A stretch of 64,000 bases of DNA from Apus apus (lineage: Eukaryota > Chordata > Aves > Apodiformes > Apodidae). The notes under the pieces were generated by a model. It was not told the origin of the DNA and searched no databases. It was given only the letters and a program-made list of their open reading frames with translations. Below, one piece after another: positions 23,554 through 37,706 of this stretch (positions are counted from its first letter, which is position 1; each line of letters opens with the position of its first letter). The translations under genes were made by a program, and so were the position numbers. The DNA lies in the NCBI RefSeq assembly GCF_020740795.1, contig NC_067285.1, positions 95,749,152 to 95,813,151 of the forward strand. Reading direction: 5' to 3'.

Positions 23554-26500
23554 TGTGGTTCTTAGGGTTAGTATGCTTGTAATTAAAACAATTTAGATAT
23601 TTTTTTTTCTACCTGTGAGTGTAATAGACAGATGTAACAGCTTCTTGCACACCAGGTGACAGACCCCGCTTTCAGGACAACAGCAGTATTTCCAAAAAGT
23701 GCATATGTTTTCTTTTTGCAGAGAGCAAACCGGTCTCAAGGCCTAGAGTCAAGCCATTTATGTTACTTTCAGTCATGAGTCCTGCTCAGAATTAAAGGAC
23801 AGTTACAGTCTTGGTCAGATCTCCTGAGTGTATGGATAACCTGAGGTGCTTTTCTGAGTCATGTCCTCCATCTTACCATTGACCTTCAGACCACTTTTTT
23901 TTTTTTTTTTTTATAGTGTATGTTTAACTGCTTTGACTGGCCATTTCTGTAAGAAGTTTTATAATCCACCTATCCTTGTTGTGCACACTGATTTATCCAA
24001 ACAGAAAAAGGGAAAGAAAATAATCCTCAGAGATAAATGTCCCAGGTTCTTTCCTATACATACATTCAGCCAGTCCTAAAAGCCCCTGGAAGCAGGTTTG
24101 AACAGTAAAAAAAAAAAAAAAAAAAGGTGCTATTTACAGTTTCTCCAACCTACATGTTGGGAATGCTCTAGGTAGATGTGAGGACTCAAGAGAAAAAATA
24201 TTAACCAAGTAAAGAAACAGGCTGACAATAACAGAAGAGAAAGAAACCTGGTGGGCAGAACAGAAACAGCTGAAAAAATACTGGGAGGTCACATTACAGG
24301 AAAAAAGACTTAGAAATAATATGCAAAAGTTCAGGTAGGAATTAGTACAATCTGATTTATTTATTTAAAAACAATGCAAACACAAACTGACAGTAAGTTA
24401 ATGTGAATTCAAATAAAGCAATGACCATCTGATTATTAGTAAATTGTTAAAAAATTATTTGATTCTACACGTGCTGTGAAGCAATCATTTAGAACAAGCT
24501 CAAGAATAAAATTTAAATGTCTCACCTTGATTAGGTAAGTTACTCATATCTACATCCAAATAACAAAAAATGGACTAGTTGCAACCTCCTAAATCTCTGA
24601 TTTCATAAGCTGATAAAATCTTGAAGGTGGAATTTTACAAGTTTTATATCTGCTCAGATGAGAGGTTCAGTTTAGGAAGACCTCATTTTTTTCTGAGCTA
24701 CTGAAGTTTATGTTTTGAAGAAGGAAATTCGTTAGTTCAAGAGAAAACTATACTAAGTATTTTAAGTGGTCCTGTATTTGCAGCCCCATTAGGGGCTGCA
24801 AAGAAACTATGGGCCATAGATGTTATTTCAGGCCAGTAATGAAATTGGCACCGAGAGAATGGAAGTAAATTAAACATTCTCCTTATCTCATGAGAGCATT
24901 AGCTTTTATGACTAAGAGTCTCCTCAAATGAGCAAATTGCCTGATAATAGCCTAAAATGTTGCTAAAATGATGACATCTCTTTCAATCAGTAAGGACCAA
25001 TCTTTGTAGATCTGCAAAGAACTTTTTGATTGTATCTCCTGATTTTAGATCGTTCGTACAATCAGCTTTGTCACTAGTATTGCAGAAGATATTTTTATTC
25101 TCTAACATTTAAAAAGTAAAGTACAGATATAAAGAAGTCTTGAAAAATACACAATGTTCAGCAAATGTTTATTGCAGCTGAGTCTCCTATTTGCATGGAA
25201 GCTTTGCTTATGTGTTTTCCAATTGATTGAGCTCTTTATGGAAACAAAAATGCCATTCCAGCTAGAAGATACTGGCTAGGCAGACTGTGGTTGGATTTTG
25301 TTTATTTCAAAAATAAACAAAGAATCAAGCTGTTTACACAAGATCTGGAGGCACATCTGGAGATACCAAATCTGAAGGAAAACAATGGCAGAACGAGTGA
25401 ATAAAATGTTTCAGGCAGTACTTTAATTTCTGGAATCTGCAGTAGGAGCCAAACAGCTTGCCAGAACATAATCTTACTGGTGACAGAGGAGCAGGAATCT
25501 CACTATCTGACTGTTATTTGACATGTCAGATAGATTACAACAAAGCAATAGGTTGTTTTATGTTCTGACAGCTGAAGAACATTCCAGAGGAACTCAAAAG
25601 CACTTACAGAAATTAATACATTACATATTAAGGTGATCAGAAGGATGTTAAAGACCACCAAGGGACAATCATGGAGATAATGATATGACTGAGTCCCTCT
25701 CCTCATCTGATCTACTTCGAGCACACCTCACTATGTGAAGGTAACTGATTGCCAGACTGTAGAAGTCCTTATTAAATTTTAAGAAGGCTTTGATTGTGGC
25801 AATTTTGCATCCCCAGTAAAGTCATCATCAGTTCATTCATAGTTCAAACTGTCTTTAAATGATCGATGTAACCCTTCTTGATGTTTAATGAACAGCTGTA
25901 TTATACAACCAATCTGTACATTGAAAAATAATTTGCTTGCCACCTTTACTTTTCAGTTTTGAAGAAATGCAGTTCAACTCAACACAGAAGTGACAGCTAT
26001 AGAGATGACTCATTAGAGGGGCTATCTCAGAGGGAAGGGAGTACAGATAATTTCATTGTGATATAAAAAAATCCCAGCATGTACATAGTCTTTCTTTCAC
26101 CCTCACTGAATCTTAGTAAATTTCTGAATCTACTCTTACCTAGAGCACATACAGTCAATGCTTTGTGTCTGCTTATTCCCTCCCTTCCTGCTACACAGGA
26201 AACAAGGAAAAAATTACCATCAGGAGGTGATGAGATTCACCACTGCACAACTAGCTTTTGTAACAAGCATGCTGCCCAACTGTGTCATAAATAAATAAAT
26301 AGAAAAAGTCACAATAAAGAAAATCTCATTTGGACATAACTATTTAGCACATACTCATGATCGTAGCAACTACTGAAGACTGCCTCCTGGAGCATGATTG
26401 GGTGTGTTTTGACTTGGAGAAAAAAGTTCCCTTTCCCAACCAGAACTGCTCAGGATGGAGTCTGCCCATTCAGGCTGGTAGAGCTGTGCCGAGGGATCAT

Positions 26501-27665
26501 TTGTAACCCTTCAGTGGCTGGAAGGTAACTCTTGCATTAAAAATAATCTAAGTTGTAACTTTCAGAATATTTTTCTGCCTAAAGAAGGAGCTAAAGCCCT
26601 GTTAGCTTGTAACGTGTACAGCTGCTCTTCTCGCAAATGAGCATGGTCAGAAAAATGCTGTTGGATTAATTACTTATAATGGAAATCATTTGACACTTTA
26701 AATAAATATTTGGGATAAGATCAGAGATTATTTATGAACGTCTGAAGAAGCAAGAAGGAAGTACCTAGAGCTTTTACCTGAAGTGTGGTTCTGGTAGTTT
26801 TAGCAGCTGTTGGTTGAAAAAGGGAACAAGCAATCACAGAGGCCAGAGCTGGAGTGAACAGGAAATTATATTCTCATGATCTGTGACTAGCAGATAGTAA
26901 TAAAAAGCCTAGTGAATGCATGTGTCGTGTGTAAATACAATTCTATTGTCAGATGGCTTGTGGTAGATTGAAATTGCTGCTCTGAGGTCACAGCAAGCAG
27001 TCTGTTTCCTGGAATTTCTGCAGGCGAGTTACACATCCTGTAAAGAGGAGCCCTCTAGATCCGCCACAACTCCACAGCACGAACAGCCAGGTCTCATGAG
27101 TGAGGCGGCACCTAATATATAAGATCCTTCTGCAGAGACAGAGACAGCTAGTCTCAAATCACCCAGAAAGTTGAAGGAGGTCTGGAAACTACTACTGAGA
27201 AAAATCAAATAACTTTTATTTTGTATTTGTCTTTCTCTCTCTTTTTTTTTTTTTATGTTTTGGTTTGGATAATAGGGAAAAAAGTACCAGAGACCGTATC
27301 CTCGGGTACAGGGTCACTGGAAACAGACTGTCTTCCTACTTTCAAACACAGCCTTGGGCATTTCGCATTACGACTCACTACAAACAGCTGTATTTTTTGG
27401 GGGGGTGGAGGGGAAAGTGAGCACAAAATTTCATGCATTGCTTACATCTTCAGAAGCAGTACATACAGTTCCTTTTTGTGTCTTCTTGCTTTGCAGGTTG
27501 TGACACTGGAGGGTTGTGTGCAATTCTCCCTGAGCACTGGAGTTGAATAAGCTTCATGGTCTCCCTTGGATCTGGATATTTTTTTTCCCTTTACCTGCCT
27601 TCATTATGAAATTGGAAGAATTTTGTTTAGGGGTGGGACAAAGGAGATCTGTATTCATTGAAGTT
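23554..27665. other. Intergenic, nothing recognised
   Basis: AT-rich sequence with T-runs (about 23,880-23,902 and 27,241-27,254) and an A-run (about 24,107-24,125). No exon-like segment with splice sites or conserved protein was seen. Confidence 0.55.
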
Positions 27666-28303
27666 ACAGAATCACAGAAAGGTAGGGGTTGGAAGGCACC
27701 TCTGGAGACCATGGAGTCTAACCCCCTTGCCATAGCAGGACCACCACAGAATCTAGGGCAGGTCACACAGAAATGCATCCAGACAGGTCTTGAAAGACTC
27801 CAGAGAAGGAGACTCCACAACCTCTCTGGACAGCCTGTTCCAGAGCTCTTGTAACCCTTACAGAAAATATGTTTTTCCTCATATTGATATGGAAATTCCT
27901 GTAGTCTAATTTGCATCCATTGCCCCTTGTCCTATCACAGGGCATGACTGAAAAGAGATTGGCCCCTCAAGAATAACACCCACCCTTCAGATATTTATAC
28001 ACTTGAATTAGATCCCCTCTCAGTTTTCTCTTCTCTAGACTGAACAGCCCCAAGTCTCTGCCTTTCCTCACAAGATAGGTGTTTCAGTCCCTTAATCATC
28101 CTTGTAGCCCTCTGTTGGACTCTCTCAAGTAAATCCCTGTCCCTCTTGAACTGGGGAGCCCAGAACTGGACACAATACTCCAGATGTGGTCTCACTAGGG
28201 CAGAGTAGAGGGAGAGGAGAACCTCCCTCAACCTGCTGGATACACTCTTCTTCATGCAGCCCAGGATACCATTTGCCTTCTTGGCCACAAGGGCACATTG
28301 CTG
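27666..28303 (-). mobile_element. CR1 LINE 3' end, minus strand
   Basis: The plus strand opens with ACAGAATCACAGAAAGG and GGTTGGAAGGCACC, the reverse of a CR1 3' tail. On the minus strand it encodes the ORF2 C-terminal region: [34 protein letters not shown] and [19 protein letters not shown]. The 5' end is truncated near 28,303. Small frameshifts break the frame. Confidence 0.93.
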
Positions 28304-31300
28304 TGTGGATATGTTAATCACCTTTCTTTGTTATGACCTGTTTAGAACTTACTTATCTACTATTTAAATAACTTTAGCAGTTCTTTTTAAATTGTTTGTG
28401 ATAGTTAATAGGAAATACAGGGAAGGGCTCAACTAAAAGTTAGACATCTAAATCAGAGACAGTGAACTCCTGATCACATTAGGATCCATATAGAGTAATG
28501 GGAAGTTCGAGAAGGTTGTTCACTTCCTACTAAACAAAGCATCTAAGATGAGACAAGATTTCCTTTTAAACACTTAGTACTCTCCACTGACAGTAAGGGG
28601 AGCCTTGCAAAACAATTACAGCCATTTAACTGCTAGATTTCTACAATAAGTTGAACTAGATCCTGCTCAACATATCTTGTCATTAAAAATAAGATTTGAG
28701 AAGGAAATGGAGACAAGAGGTAAATCAACTTTCAGGAAAAAAAAAAACAAACCTGAATGATCGTTTCTCACTTATCCACTCAGGAATGAGCTGCAGAAAG
28801 TGGTCCTGATGCTTTTCCATATGCCTTCATGTCCTTGGGACACAGGGATCTGAATAATTTTTAGGCCTTACTGAAATTATATACCTAGAAAACAACCATA
28901 AAGGTAAATACAGCATGAAAAAGTTGGAACACACATCCAGTAGCAGTGGGCAAACCTTTCCTAATTATTTGCTGTTTGCCATATTTACACTTACGCTAGT
29001 TCACAGAGTACCTTCTGGACCAATCTTAAAGGGCTAAGGAGACACTCAGAGAAGCATTTGGCTCCAAAGATGCATTCCCAGTGAGAACAGCTGTGCTAAC
29101 ATCAGAACTGTTCCCCTTCACATGGAACAAGGATTTGTGATCCTTCAAAACAGAAAGTTTCAATATCACTCCAGGACTGGTACATTCTACCCAATCTTGA
29201 TGTTTTTGTAATCTGAAAAAAGAAAGACAAGCTGAAGAAGCAGTTAGCTACAAGACTAAAAAATTAGGTTGGTAATGTGTCCTAAATGATAAAGGCTTGA
29301 GGTAGATATGGCACCTACCCAGAGTTACTGGAGAGAGATTGTAGCAAACCATGACCTATGGCAGTGGGTCTTGTTCCTTAAAGCAGGGCGGCTGCTTTCT
29401 CCTGGGAGTCTTAAGTTGTAAAGAAGAGTACAATGCCTGGTGTTCTTAAATTCTAACTACCCCTTCTCTTAGACATAACAGACAGCCTGTAAACTCCCAT
29501 TGAAATAAGGGGGGTAGTGAAAATTTAAAATAAGTATTATGAAGGCAATAGAAAGCTAAAATGCCTAGTATTGATCCTCACTAAAACCTTAATACAGCAA
29601 TGAGTCTTGAAATGTCTCTGTCCCATAATAACCCTGCCTTTGAGTGGGCCAGTCCCAGCAAAAGCAGAGAAGACAATGTTGACCCGTTTGCATTGGAACA
29701 GTTTCCTGGGCAGTATCAGTAACCATCTCTCCGTTCAAATGTCTGGACTGAATTCAGGAGAGAGAAATTTATCCTGCACTTGCCATTTAATAAGCTCCCC
29801 AAAGTGTTTTCAAAAAAGGGGCAAAATTTCAGTCAAGAGAAAACCAAAAGCTGCCTTACAATTGCATTGAGAACATACTCATTTCAGCTGGATTGTGTCC
29901 AGTTTTCTGAGAGATCTTCAGTAAATTCTACAGAAACAGAGCAAAAAAGGCCAGTTAAACTGCAAATATTCTCCATGAAACTGTTCCGAAGTTGTGAACA
30001 AAAATATGTATCTTTGAAGGGCTGTTTCTTCTGTTAACATTTTCCATTGTGTATGTCCTTATGCTGGTAAAAAAAGGTGGTATTTTCCTTTAGAAAATTA
30101 CAACAGACTGAATAGATATTTTATGAAAATGTTCTAAATTGCTTAGCTGTAAGAATATTAGTCTTGAGTTGAACACACAGCTAAAATAACTCTGAGAAAT
30201 ACAGCTCCTGCTTCTGAACTCGGAAAATACTTATTTATATAAATTCCCTTATTCAATGGGAAAAAAAACGCCCAAACAAACTAACACATCTGAATAGGCA
30301 AAGATAGAACTTACATATCAGAGAGATCCTTATGTTTCATTAAATAAAAAGAACCACCACCACCAAAACAAATCCCAGTTTACTTAAAGAACCTCCAAGA
30401 CTTTTGATTAGCCTCTAGGAGAAAATTTTACCATTCTGCAGAGACCAGGAAAGATCTGACAAACTAGAAGAAAAAGTTTAAAGCCTGCAACATCTCAATT
30501 GTCTATTGCACATATTGTACATATCATATAAGATTATTATTTTATTATTATTCTTTGCCCAGATTTCACCATTGTCTGGAAATGATACTCTATATTTTTT
30601 CTATGCTTGTGTTCTAGAATAAAGATCTAGTGTAAGCAGAACAAAGTTTATTTGTACAAACTAACATCTTGACCCATGTCTCAACCAAAGCCTAGTAGTA
30701 GGGATGAGTTTTATGAGTGGCATAGAATAATGGGAATATACTCCATTACCTGCTTGACAGTTAGCAAATATACCTCTGTGTGGGACTTCTTTCAAAGCCA
30801 AGGTGCTCAGTATGGTTTCAGGCAGGGGTTTTCCAGCTTTGAGTGAACACCTAGGCTACCATCCTGCCTGCCTGAGAAACTTTGCACACTTTATGGTGCC
30901 CTAAACTTCACTGCTTCTCTCTCTTCTTCTAACTGCAAGCTGATGCAGTGCACCCTTTCCCCACATGGTTTCTCCAATGTTTGCATTCAGAACTGTGACA
31001 CAGGATGTTCAGGAAAACGTCTTGGGCATTAGTCGCTGCTGCTTTGGGAGGACTGCACTGACAGGCAGGTCTTTGGTGGACCTGACTTTCTAAGATCTCA
31101 AGCCTCTACTTAGGTCTTTATTAACCTAGATTGTTGCAAAGCACAAATATCTACTACTTCCATCTTTTAGCTGTGTTTTCAGGTCTGAATATTGTTTATC
31201 TGCCTAAATAAGTAATACATGCTGTAAACTGACTCTCTGCTGTAATACTTGCTGTTTATCCATATCACCACTCTAATGTGGGAATGGACTGATACCAAAT

Positions 31301-33199
31301 CTTTAGTTTTTCCAGGATTTCTTCATAACAGATTAGAAACAATATCTTTCTTAGGGAAAGATAAGAGTCCTAATGAGAAAGGTTTATATTTTCTGTAAGT
31401 TGTAAACTGTAATTCACAAAGACAGGAAAACCAGATTACACAAAACCATGTAAGGATGATGAATATTGCAAAAAGAGAAGAAGGTATAAAGCTCTGGGAC
31501 AGAAACATCTAGCCAGAACAGTTTTAAAATTTATACAAACATACAAAAAGACATTTTCTCTGTCATAGGATTAACAAAGTGTACTCAATTTTTAAATTAA
31601 AAACTGAATTCAGAAACACCTTTTTACCTTTTAGTTGATATATGTATTTTAATTGCTGAGAAAAGATACAACCTGAAGCTGGTAGAAGAAAGTGTACTTT
31701 GTTAAATATACAAATAGCAAATCATCCCTTTCTGTGTTGCAGAAATCACAGTGTGCAGGATTTCAGCATTTCTCCCCACAAGCTCCTTCTTTCAAGATTC
31801 ACTTTCCCCAGAGTGGAAGCGTGTTTTGTGAGAGTGAGGCAGAGGTGGGAGACAGGTTCTCCTGCCTTGTATCTTAATGCTGATGGGTATTAATACTGAT
31901 AACACTACCTTCCCATGCCTACCAGTTAACTGCAGTGTATTCAGAAACTGGTTATGGTTAGAATGTCTCAAATGTTTCACAAACTAAAATTAAATATCTA
32001 AATATGTCTTGATGTCGGAAACTATTGAGTGACCTTCTTCACCACTAATGTGAAAGCTGAAAGCAACCCCAACTTCCTTCACAACCTGTAACAATGCCAG
32101 TTTTCCACAGTCAGAACTTGATCTTAACTTTAATGAAACAAGACTGGGCTTCAAAGCAATGCTTATGTTTTGTAACTCAGAAGCATTTAAAAAAAAGGGA
32201 GAAAAGGGAAAATGTTGTGACACTAGATATATTATCAACAAAAGAGATAATAAATAATTCTGAACAGAGATAACATTAAATATAATTGCTTTTTACAATT
32301 GTGCTTATTTATTATCTATAATTGGACTCATTAAAAGAGTAACTATCCTAAATACAGCTTTTCAGAAAAAAAATATACAGAATATCGCATTCATGGAACA
32401 CACAACTATTGAATAAAATTAACTATCAGATAACTACTAAAGCATATGTTGTGGCTATAACATAATATTTTGTCTTTGACTATCAAATTCTGATTTGTCT
32501 CTTAGCAACATGATACAGATTTTTCTTTTGTTTAAAACAAAGCACAGAAATTGGTTGCTTGTTTTGCTTTGCGCAAATTGTGAGCTTTAACTCCTTTGTT
32601 AAATATTCCATTTATTTTGGTCATAATCCCAAATGAAACAATTTGTTCAAACTGTTCAGCCAAACATAATGTCATTTGGCAAAGCACCATGGTCCTCCAT
32701 AAAGCCAATTCTCTAGAGATAATTGTTTGAACATATCAGTAGTCCAACATCTAGAACAACATATTGACTTTGAAACATGAGTAAACATAGGCCTGGCTAC
32801 ATCCTTCGTCACAAACCCTGAAGTTCACCTTTAGCAACCAGCAACATTTGACAATATACAGAATCATGTGAACCTCCTGGGGCTTAAATGCAGACTCAAA
32901 ACTACTTTAAAGTTGATCCCCAGTCAGTATTTAGCAGTTAGACCGCATTACAATAATTCGTGTGTTGCAGTCTTATGAACCCTGCTGAACCCAAGATCAA
33001 TATCCTACTCTAACAGTCTTTGTAACACTCTCTTAAAGCAGAGCAGAACTGTTCCACTGCTGGATCAAAATTATCTTCCCTGCATTAGCAGTTTTGTTAA
33101 GTTATTGAAACAGTGCACAGGAAAAAAAAAATGTCTTTCAGTGATTTCAGTTAGCAGTACAGCTTATTCTGGATTCTAGAGATTTTGGATTATTCTGTG
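28304..33199. other. Intergenic, nothing recognised
   Basis: About 4.9 kb of AT-rich DNA. Short open frames here have no recognisable domains, codon bias or neighbouring splice sites. Confidence 0.55.
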
Positions 33200-33900
33200 G
33201 TTATTTACTACAATGAATGGTTCTTGCAGGACTGCCCACAGACATGCAGTTCCTCATAACAAGTGTGGCCTTGTGCTAAAGGCCTGAAGCCTTCAGAAGG
33301 GTTTTTGTTGTGTTGGTTTTTTTTTTCTCCTCTCTCATACTGGGTCCTAGAGCTATAAAATAAATTTGAAAAACCCAAACCAACCCCGCCACAGTTGTCC
33401 TTCAGAGATTTTTCTAAAACCCAGTATCATTAGTATGGTTGTCAGGAGGGGGAATCGTTCACAGGGATGGTTCTCCTGCTGGGCTTGCCCAGGAGGGCAG
33501 GAAGGCTGGCTAATGTCCCCTCTGCCGGCCATTCCCCAGTGGGGACCTCGTCTTGGCTCTGGCCCTGGCCCTGCCTTGGCCCTGGTCCTGCTCTTGGCCC
33601 TGGCTCTGCTGCGTTCCCCTGCCCTGTAACTGCACATCAAGTGCATTTCTCAGGGCTGGAGGAAGCTGCTGTAGCTGGCTGTACAAAACACAAAGCTCTG
33701 TTGATCTCAAATATGCACTTCAGCTAATTGCCTTTCCTCTGTGGGCTTTGGGGATGAAAGCAGCTGGTGCAGCAGCCTCTGCCAGCAGCCAGGCATGGAC
33801 AGGAACAACCTTCAGGAAAGGAGGGACAAGGAAGAGCCCAGCAGCCCCCACCACCCCTGCTGCATCCTCCTTCCCTTCTCTATTTCCTCACATATAATAC
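33200..33900. other. GC-richer intergenic block
   Basis: A block of raised G+C in AT-rich surroundings with overlapping short frames on both strands. Part of it is the short-period repeat at 33,550-33,612. The frames translate into low-complexity Pro, Ala, Arg and Leu and are not credible proteins. It could be a regulatory element or an exon of an unannotated non-coding RNA; nothing in the sequence decides this. Confidence 0.3.
33550..33612. repeat. Degenerate TGGCCC-type hexamer repeat
   Basis: About ten imperfect copies of a six-base unit of the form TGGCCC, TGGCTC or TGGTCC in tandem. On the minus strand this reads as an Arg-Ala/Gly-Pro-rich repeat. It is a small GC-rich minisatellite. 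Confidence 0.8.
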
Positions 33901-34776
33901 TGGACAGAATATTTTAGAGATTTGTTAAAATATGTCAAAAGGCTCTTCCCCTTCCTCACTAAAGATACAGCCCTATAGTTTTGCAGTATATTTCAGGATC
34001 TTTTAAATAGCCTCACATTCAGTGTTAATCTGTTACTCACTTAATTTCTTCCCTCTAACTGATCTTTACACAGCAATTCTCTTTAATGAAATCCCTTCAG
34101 TCTTGCTGGAAGAATTTTATAAAATTCATTAGATGACAGTAAAAGAGACATATCCTGGGGCATACATTTTTTTCTGGTAACAAGTAGAAATTTGTCCTAA
34201 AATGGTGTCTCTTTTCAGCCGTTTCTGTGGCATATCTGGCTGTTTTATAGTCTCCATAGTCTCTCCATCTCTCATAATAAAATTTGTTACTATGACAAAA
34301 AATTCCATTAAAAAGTAGAAACTGCTCTAGTTATGCAACTGGTTCACTACCCAGCCATGAAGATTTAAGTTTCAATATATTTTTGGAAGTACTGAACAAA
34401 GATAACTTGGGTACATTTTTAGAAAAGCCTGTTTACTTTTGTGGTTTTTAAACAGTCTATTTGACATTACAAGAAACTTTCAACAGACCATAGCCAGAAT
34501 CCTAAGGCAAGCAGCAAAAAATTGGTTTGAAAGTCAAGTTACAGACTACAGACATCAACAGGTTTGAATGGGTCTCTAAAGTTAAGAAATTTAAATTTAA
34601 ATAATTTATACTATCTATGTACACAAGAGAAGTATCTAGCTCTAAGATAGAAACCAGTCATTAATAAAAATATAATTTTAAAAAAATAAAATTAAATGAC
34701 AGAGTGTTACATAAGGAAGGAAGATTAAAAAGACAAGGTGCTAAGCCACATCATATAAACTATAGAAGTACCTAGA
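33901..34776. other. Intergenic, nothing recognised
   Basis: AT-rich sequence without recognisable genes or repeats. Confidence 0.55.
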
Positions 34777-34834
34777 AAGGTTGGACCAGATGATCCTTGA
34801 GTTCCCTTACAACCTGGCATTCTATGATTCTATA
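34777..34834 (+). mobile_element. CR1 3' end remnant, plus strand
   Basis: AGGTTGGACCAGATGATCC, then a CCTTACAACCTGGCATTC stretch and TCTATGATTCTATAAG, are the last bases and octamer tail of a CR1. Only about 58 bp remain. Confidence 0.9.
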
Positions 34835-34928
34835 AGTATCAGCCAGAAACTGAAAAGTAGTATTTTATTGGAAATAAAATGAGAAACTGAAGTGAATGTG
34901 AAAATAATACATCTTCAGTAAAACCAAT

Positions 34929-35008
34929 TTTTAAAAATAGATTTTTTAAAAATGTAGATTTAAAAAATAGATTTAAAAATAGATTTTACAAAAGATTTAA
35001 AAAATATT
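34929..35008. repeat. AT-rich imperfect tandem repeat
   Basis: Four to five degenerate copies of a 12-15 base unit (TTAAAAATAGAT-like). It is low-complexity sequence. Confidence 0.75.
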
Positions 35009-37264
35009 GTAAAATCTAACAATATAACTGAAGTCTAAGGAGGGGATCTGGTTTATTTTTAATCTCCTCTTAATCTCATTTTTAAAGTAGTTATACTCTT
35101 TCTTTCCATATACATGTCCCTGTGAGAGTGTGTGCATGCATCTTTCTGAGTCTCAAAAAAGTCAATTAAACATCTGGCAAAAGGCATCAGAGGTCTTCAA
35201 GATATTTGCTTCTATAGCTGGTCCAGACAATACCTGGCTCAAGCTCTTCACATAGTCAGTCCCTGAAGCCTTTGATCAACACTGAAATAAGAAGCACAGC
35301 AGTATGCCAGGCTCACGGAGCAGCAGCCTGGGCAGTCAGCACGGGTGGTCTAGCAAAAAATGTGTGTTGGTCCTCACTAGCCATGGAACATAAGGTCCCC
35401 TGTCCAGTCATCAGGAGAAATGAGGGTGGTGCTCCAGAAAAGGAGTTTAAGTACTCCAGTATGGAGGGAAGATGGAACACACAGGAGACATGAGATTGTT
35501 AGGACAAATAACAAGGTGGCAAGTCAGAGGACAACAGACCATATTCTGTTACTCACAGAACTGCTTGTTCAAACAAGAACCCCAAAGTCTCCATCTCTGC
35601 CTATTTATAATATTTTCAAAACTACTGAAACTTTAAAAAAGAGGAAAACCATTGGTTGAAAATCTCAATACAGAATGGGTTAGGGTAATGGTCAGATTCT
35701 GCATCATGCACTTGCACAGAGCAATGGGAATTAGAGGGTCAGCTGGCCTCTAAGGAATCTCCCTTGCTATTTAGTTAATACTTTTAATTCCCTACGAAGC
35801 CATGGTAACCTTGTAATGACCTTACAGAGCCACAGTCCTTGTGACTGCTTTGTAACATTCTAATTTATAAATTTCTACCCACTCTTACAGATTTTAAAAA
35901 CTGCAAAATGCTGCATTTATGGAGGTAGATGTGCATTATGTTTTGTTCTGAAGATGAAATAAGGTCTTGTGGGTAATACTGAGCATCCCAAAGTATAAAC
36001 ACTAATTTGTGAGACTGCTCACCTTTTTTAGGAATTTACTCTGTAATCTTAAGCAAATCATTTAAGCTTTCTATGCCTCCATTCCCCATATATAAAACAG
36101 TGTAATATGTGCTGTAAAGATCAAAGCTGTCACATGTCCACTTTTAAAAAACTAAACATCATAGAAAAGTCTCCAGTTAAACAGTTAAAACAGCTTCTCG
36201 CAAAATATTAAGGAAAAGATCCATTTTCTTTGTTATGAAGGACAAAATTTCCCCAAATATTGTCATTCAATGTGCCCTACCTGTTAAGCAATTTGGGTCT
36301 TCACATAAGTCACTGTACCGAGACCATAACTTTACCCTTTTTAAAGTTAGCCTTATAGATTTACTAGCAGTCTGTAAAAATTCAGGGTTTCTTACTACAT
36401 TATCCTGACAGAGACAAGAAGAATCACAGATGTAAAGCTTATTACCCTGTCTGAGACTATAGCTTAGATCACTTTTCAGACAACTTTTGAGCAAACTACG
36501 AGGGATTAATGTTTCACTGTCATACATTGGGTATGTATGACAAATGATGACAACAAAAGTCCAATCGCAAACAGAGTGGCTGTATTACCCATTATGCTCT
36601 TTTGACTTTGCTCCTTATTCAGGTATTAAGATATGCTTAACCAAATCAGATCACTGACTCAGTGGAAACTCAGACGATCGCTCGAGAGGATGAGCCGACC
36701 TGACAGTGCAGTGACAATCTGCCACACATCGATATCAGTTTGGGTTCTGAAGCCTGAGCTGTTGAATCGGAGAGGCTGGAAAACTGGCAAAGACATAACA
36801 CTGCTCTCCCAGAGAGGGCGTGGGGCACAGCAAAAGGACTCTTGGCATAGTTCTCAGGGGAGTATTTTGGCTCATGCAAGGACTAGCTGCAGTGAGTTCT
36901 GAAGGAAGGTGCGCTCAAGCCTCCTCTGCAGAGGAATGCATTTTACGACATGGGGCCTACGATGGGACTCAGGGTAGGAGTTTAGAAGATGCCTGAGGTA
37001 GCTGTACACCTAACTGAAGATGTATGGGGAATGTGTGACTACATCTCTGTATATTAAAAGAATCAACAGAAGGAGCTAGCATGAGAAAGAACACAGAGAA
37101 AAATTCTGTGAAGAGAATAAGTAAGAGATAGCAGAGCTGCTGTACGATCCTATCTTTTTCTTAGAAAACAAGAAAAAAATATTGCAATTTAAAAGCATCT
37201 CTGTTTTCTCAATTTATGGTATGTGAACTGATATCCTCTAAGCTTTGAGCTTGAAAAAGTAATT
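35009..37264. other. Intergenic region downstream of TBC1D19
   Basis: Nothing firmly recognised. About 36,633-36,960 is somewhat richer in G+C with an 89-codon plus-strand frame of unknown kind and no family match. Confidence 0.5.
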
Positions 37265-37340
37265 TCATATCAAAAAAGAGCTTTTACAACTCCAACATCT
37301 ACATCACAACACTCAGATAATGAATTACTTCTACTTTATT
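37265..37340 (-). terminator. TBC1D19: TBC1D19 poly(A) signal and GU-rich downstream element
   Basis: On the minus strand AATAAA lies at 37,340-37,335, about 290 bases past the TBC1D19 stop codon. It is followed 30-60 bases later by a GU-rich stretch (GTGTTGTGATG and GATGTTGGAGTTGT). I saw no AATAAA or ATTAAA between the stop and this site, so it is the first usable 3' end signal. Cleavage would be near 37,320. Confidence 0.75.
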
Positions 37341-37631
37341 TAACTGCATATTACATGCATTTTAGACACTGATTCATATTGCTTATTTGCACAAGCAGTC
37401 ATTCTCAATGTACAAATAATAACTATTGCTGTTCCAGTGAAATGTTCAGTAGCATGCACTGCATATGCTTGTGTGCAAAATTATCACTTTCAGTTAGAAA
37501 ATTTTAAAGTCATGATTTCTAAATTAACATTATACATACATTTTAGTTTTGTTTTTATGCAGACATTGCATAGTTGGCGATTAGTTTCTCAAGAAAGAGT
37601 GGGATTCTGAGACCAGTACAGTTGAAGCATA
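37341..37631 (-). other. TBC1D19: TBC1D19 3' UTR
   Basis: About 290 bases between the stop codon and the first poly(A) signal. AT-rich, with no repeat insertion. Confidence 0.7.
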
Positions 37632-37706
37632 TCAAGTGACAGTAGCAAACAGGAAGATTTGAAGAAGAGGCATAACTTTCAGGGTGGAAAGGTCAGCAAG
37701 CACAGC
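37632..37706 (-). CDS. TBC1D19: TBC1D19 last coding exon
   Basis: Encodes [20 protein letters not shown] and then ATVT, followed by TGA. Acceptor CATCCTAG. Its 3.5-kb upstream intron contains the long plus-strand CR1. Confidence 0.97.
   Translation of the reverse strand, partial: AVLADLSTLKVMPLLQIFLFATVT

Noticed and set aside
35272..36902. Several 70-90 codon frames between TBC1D19 and the repeat block
   Set aside because: No recognisable domain, promoter, splice or poly(A) signal, and the frames overlap on both strands.
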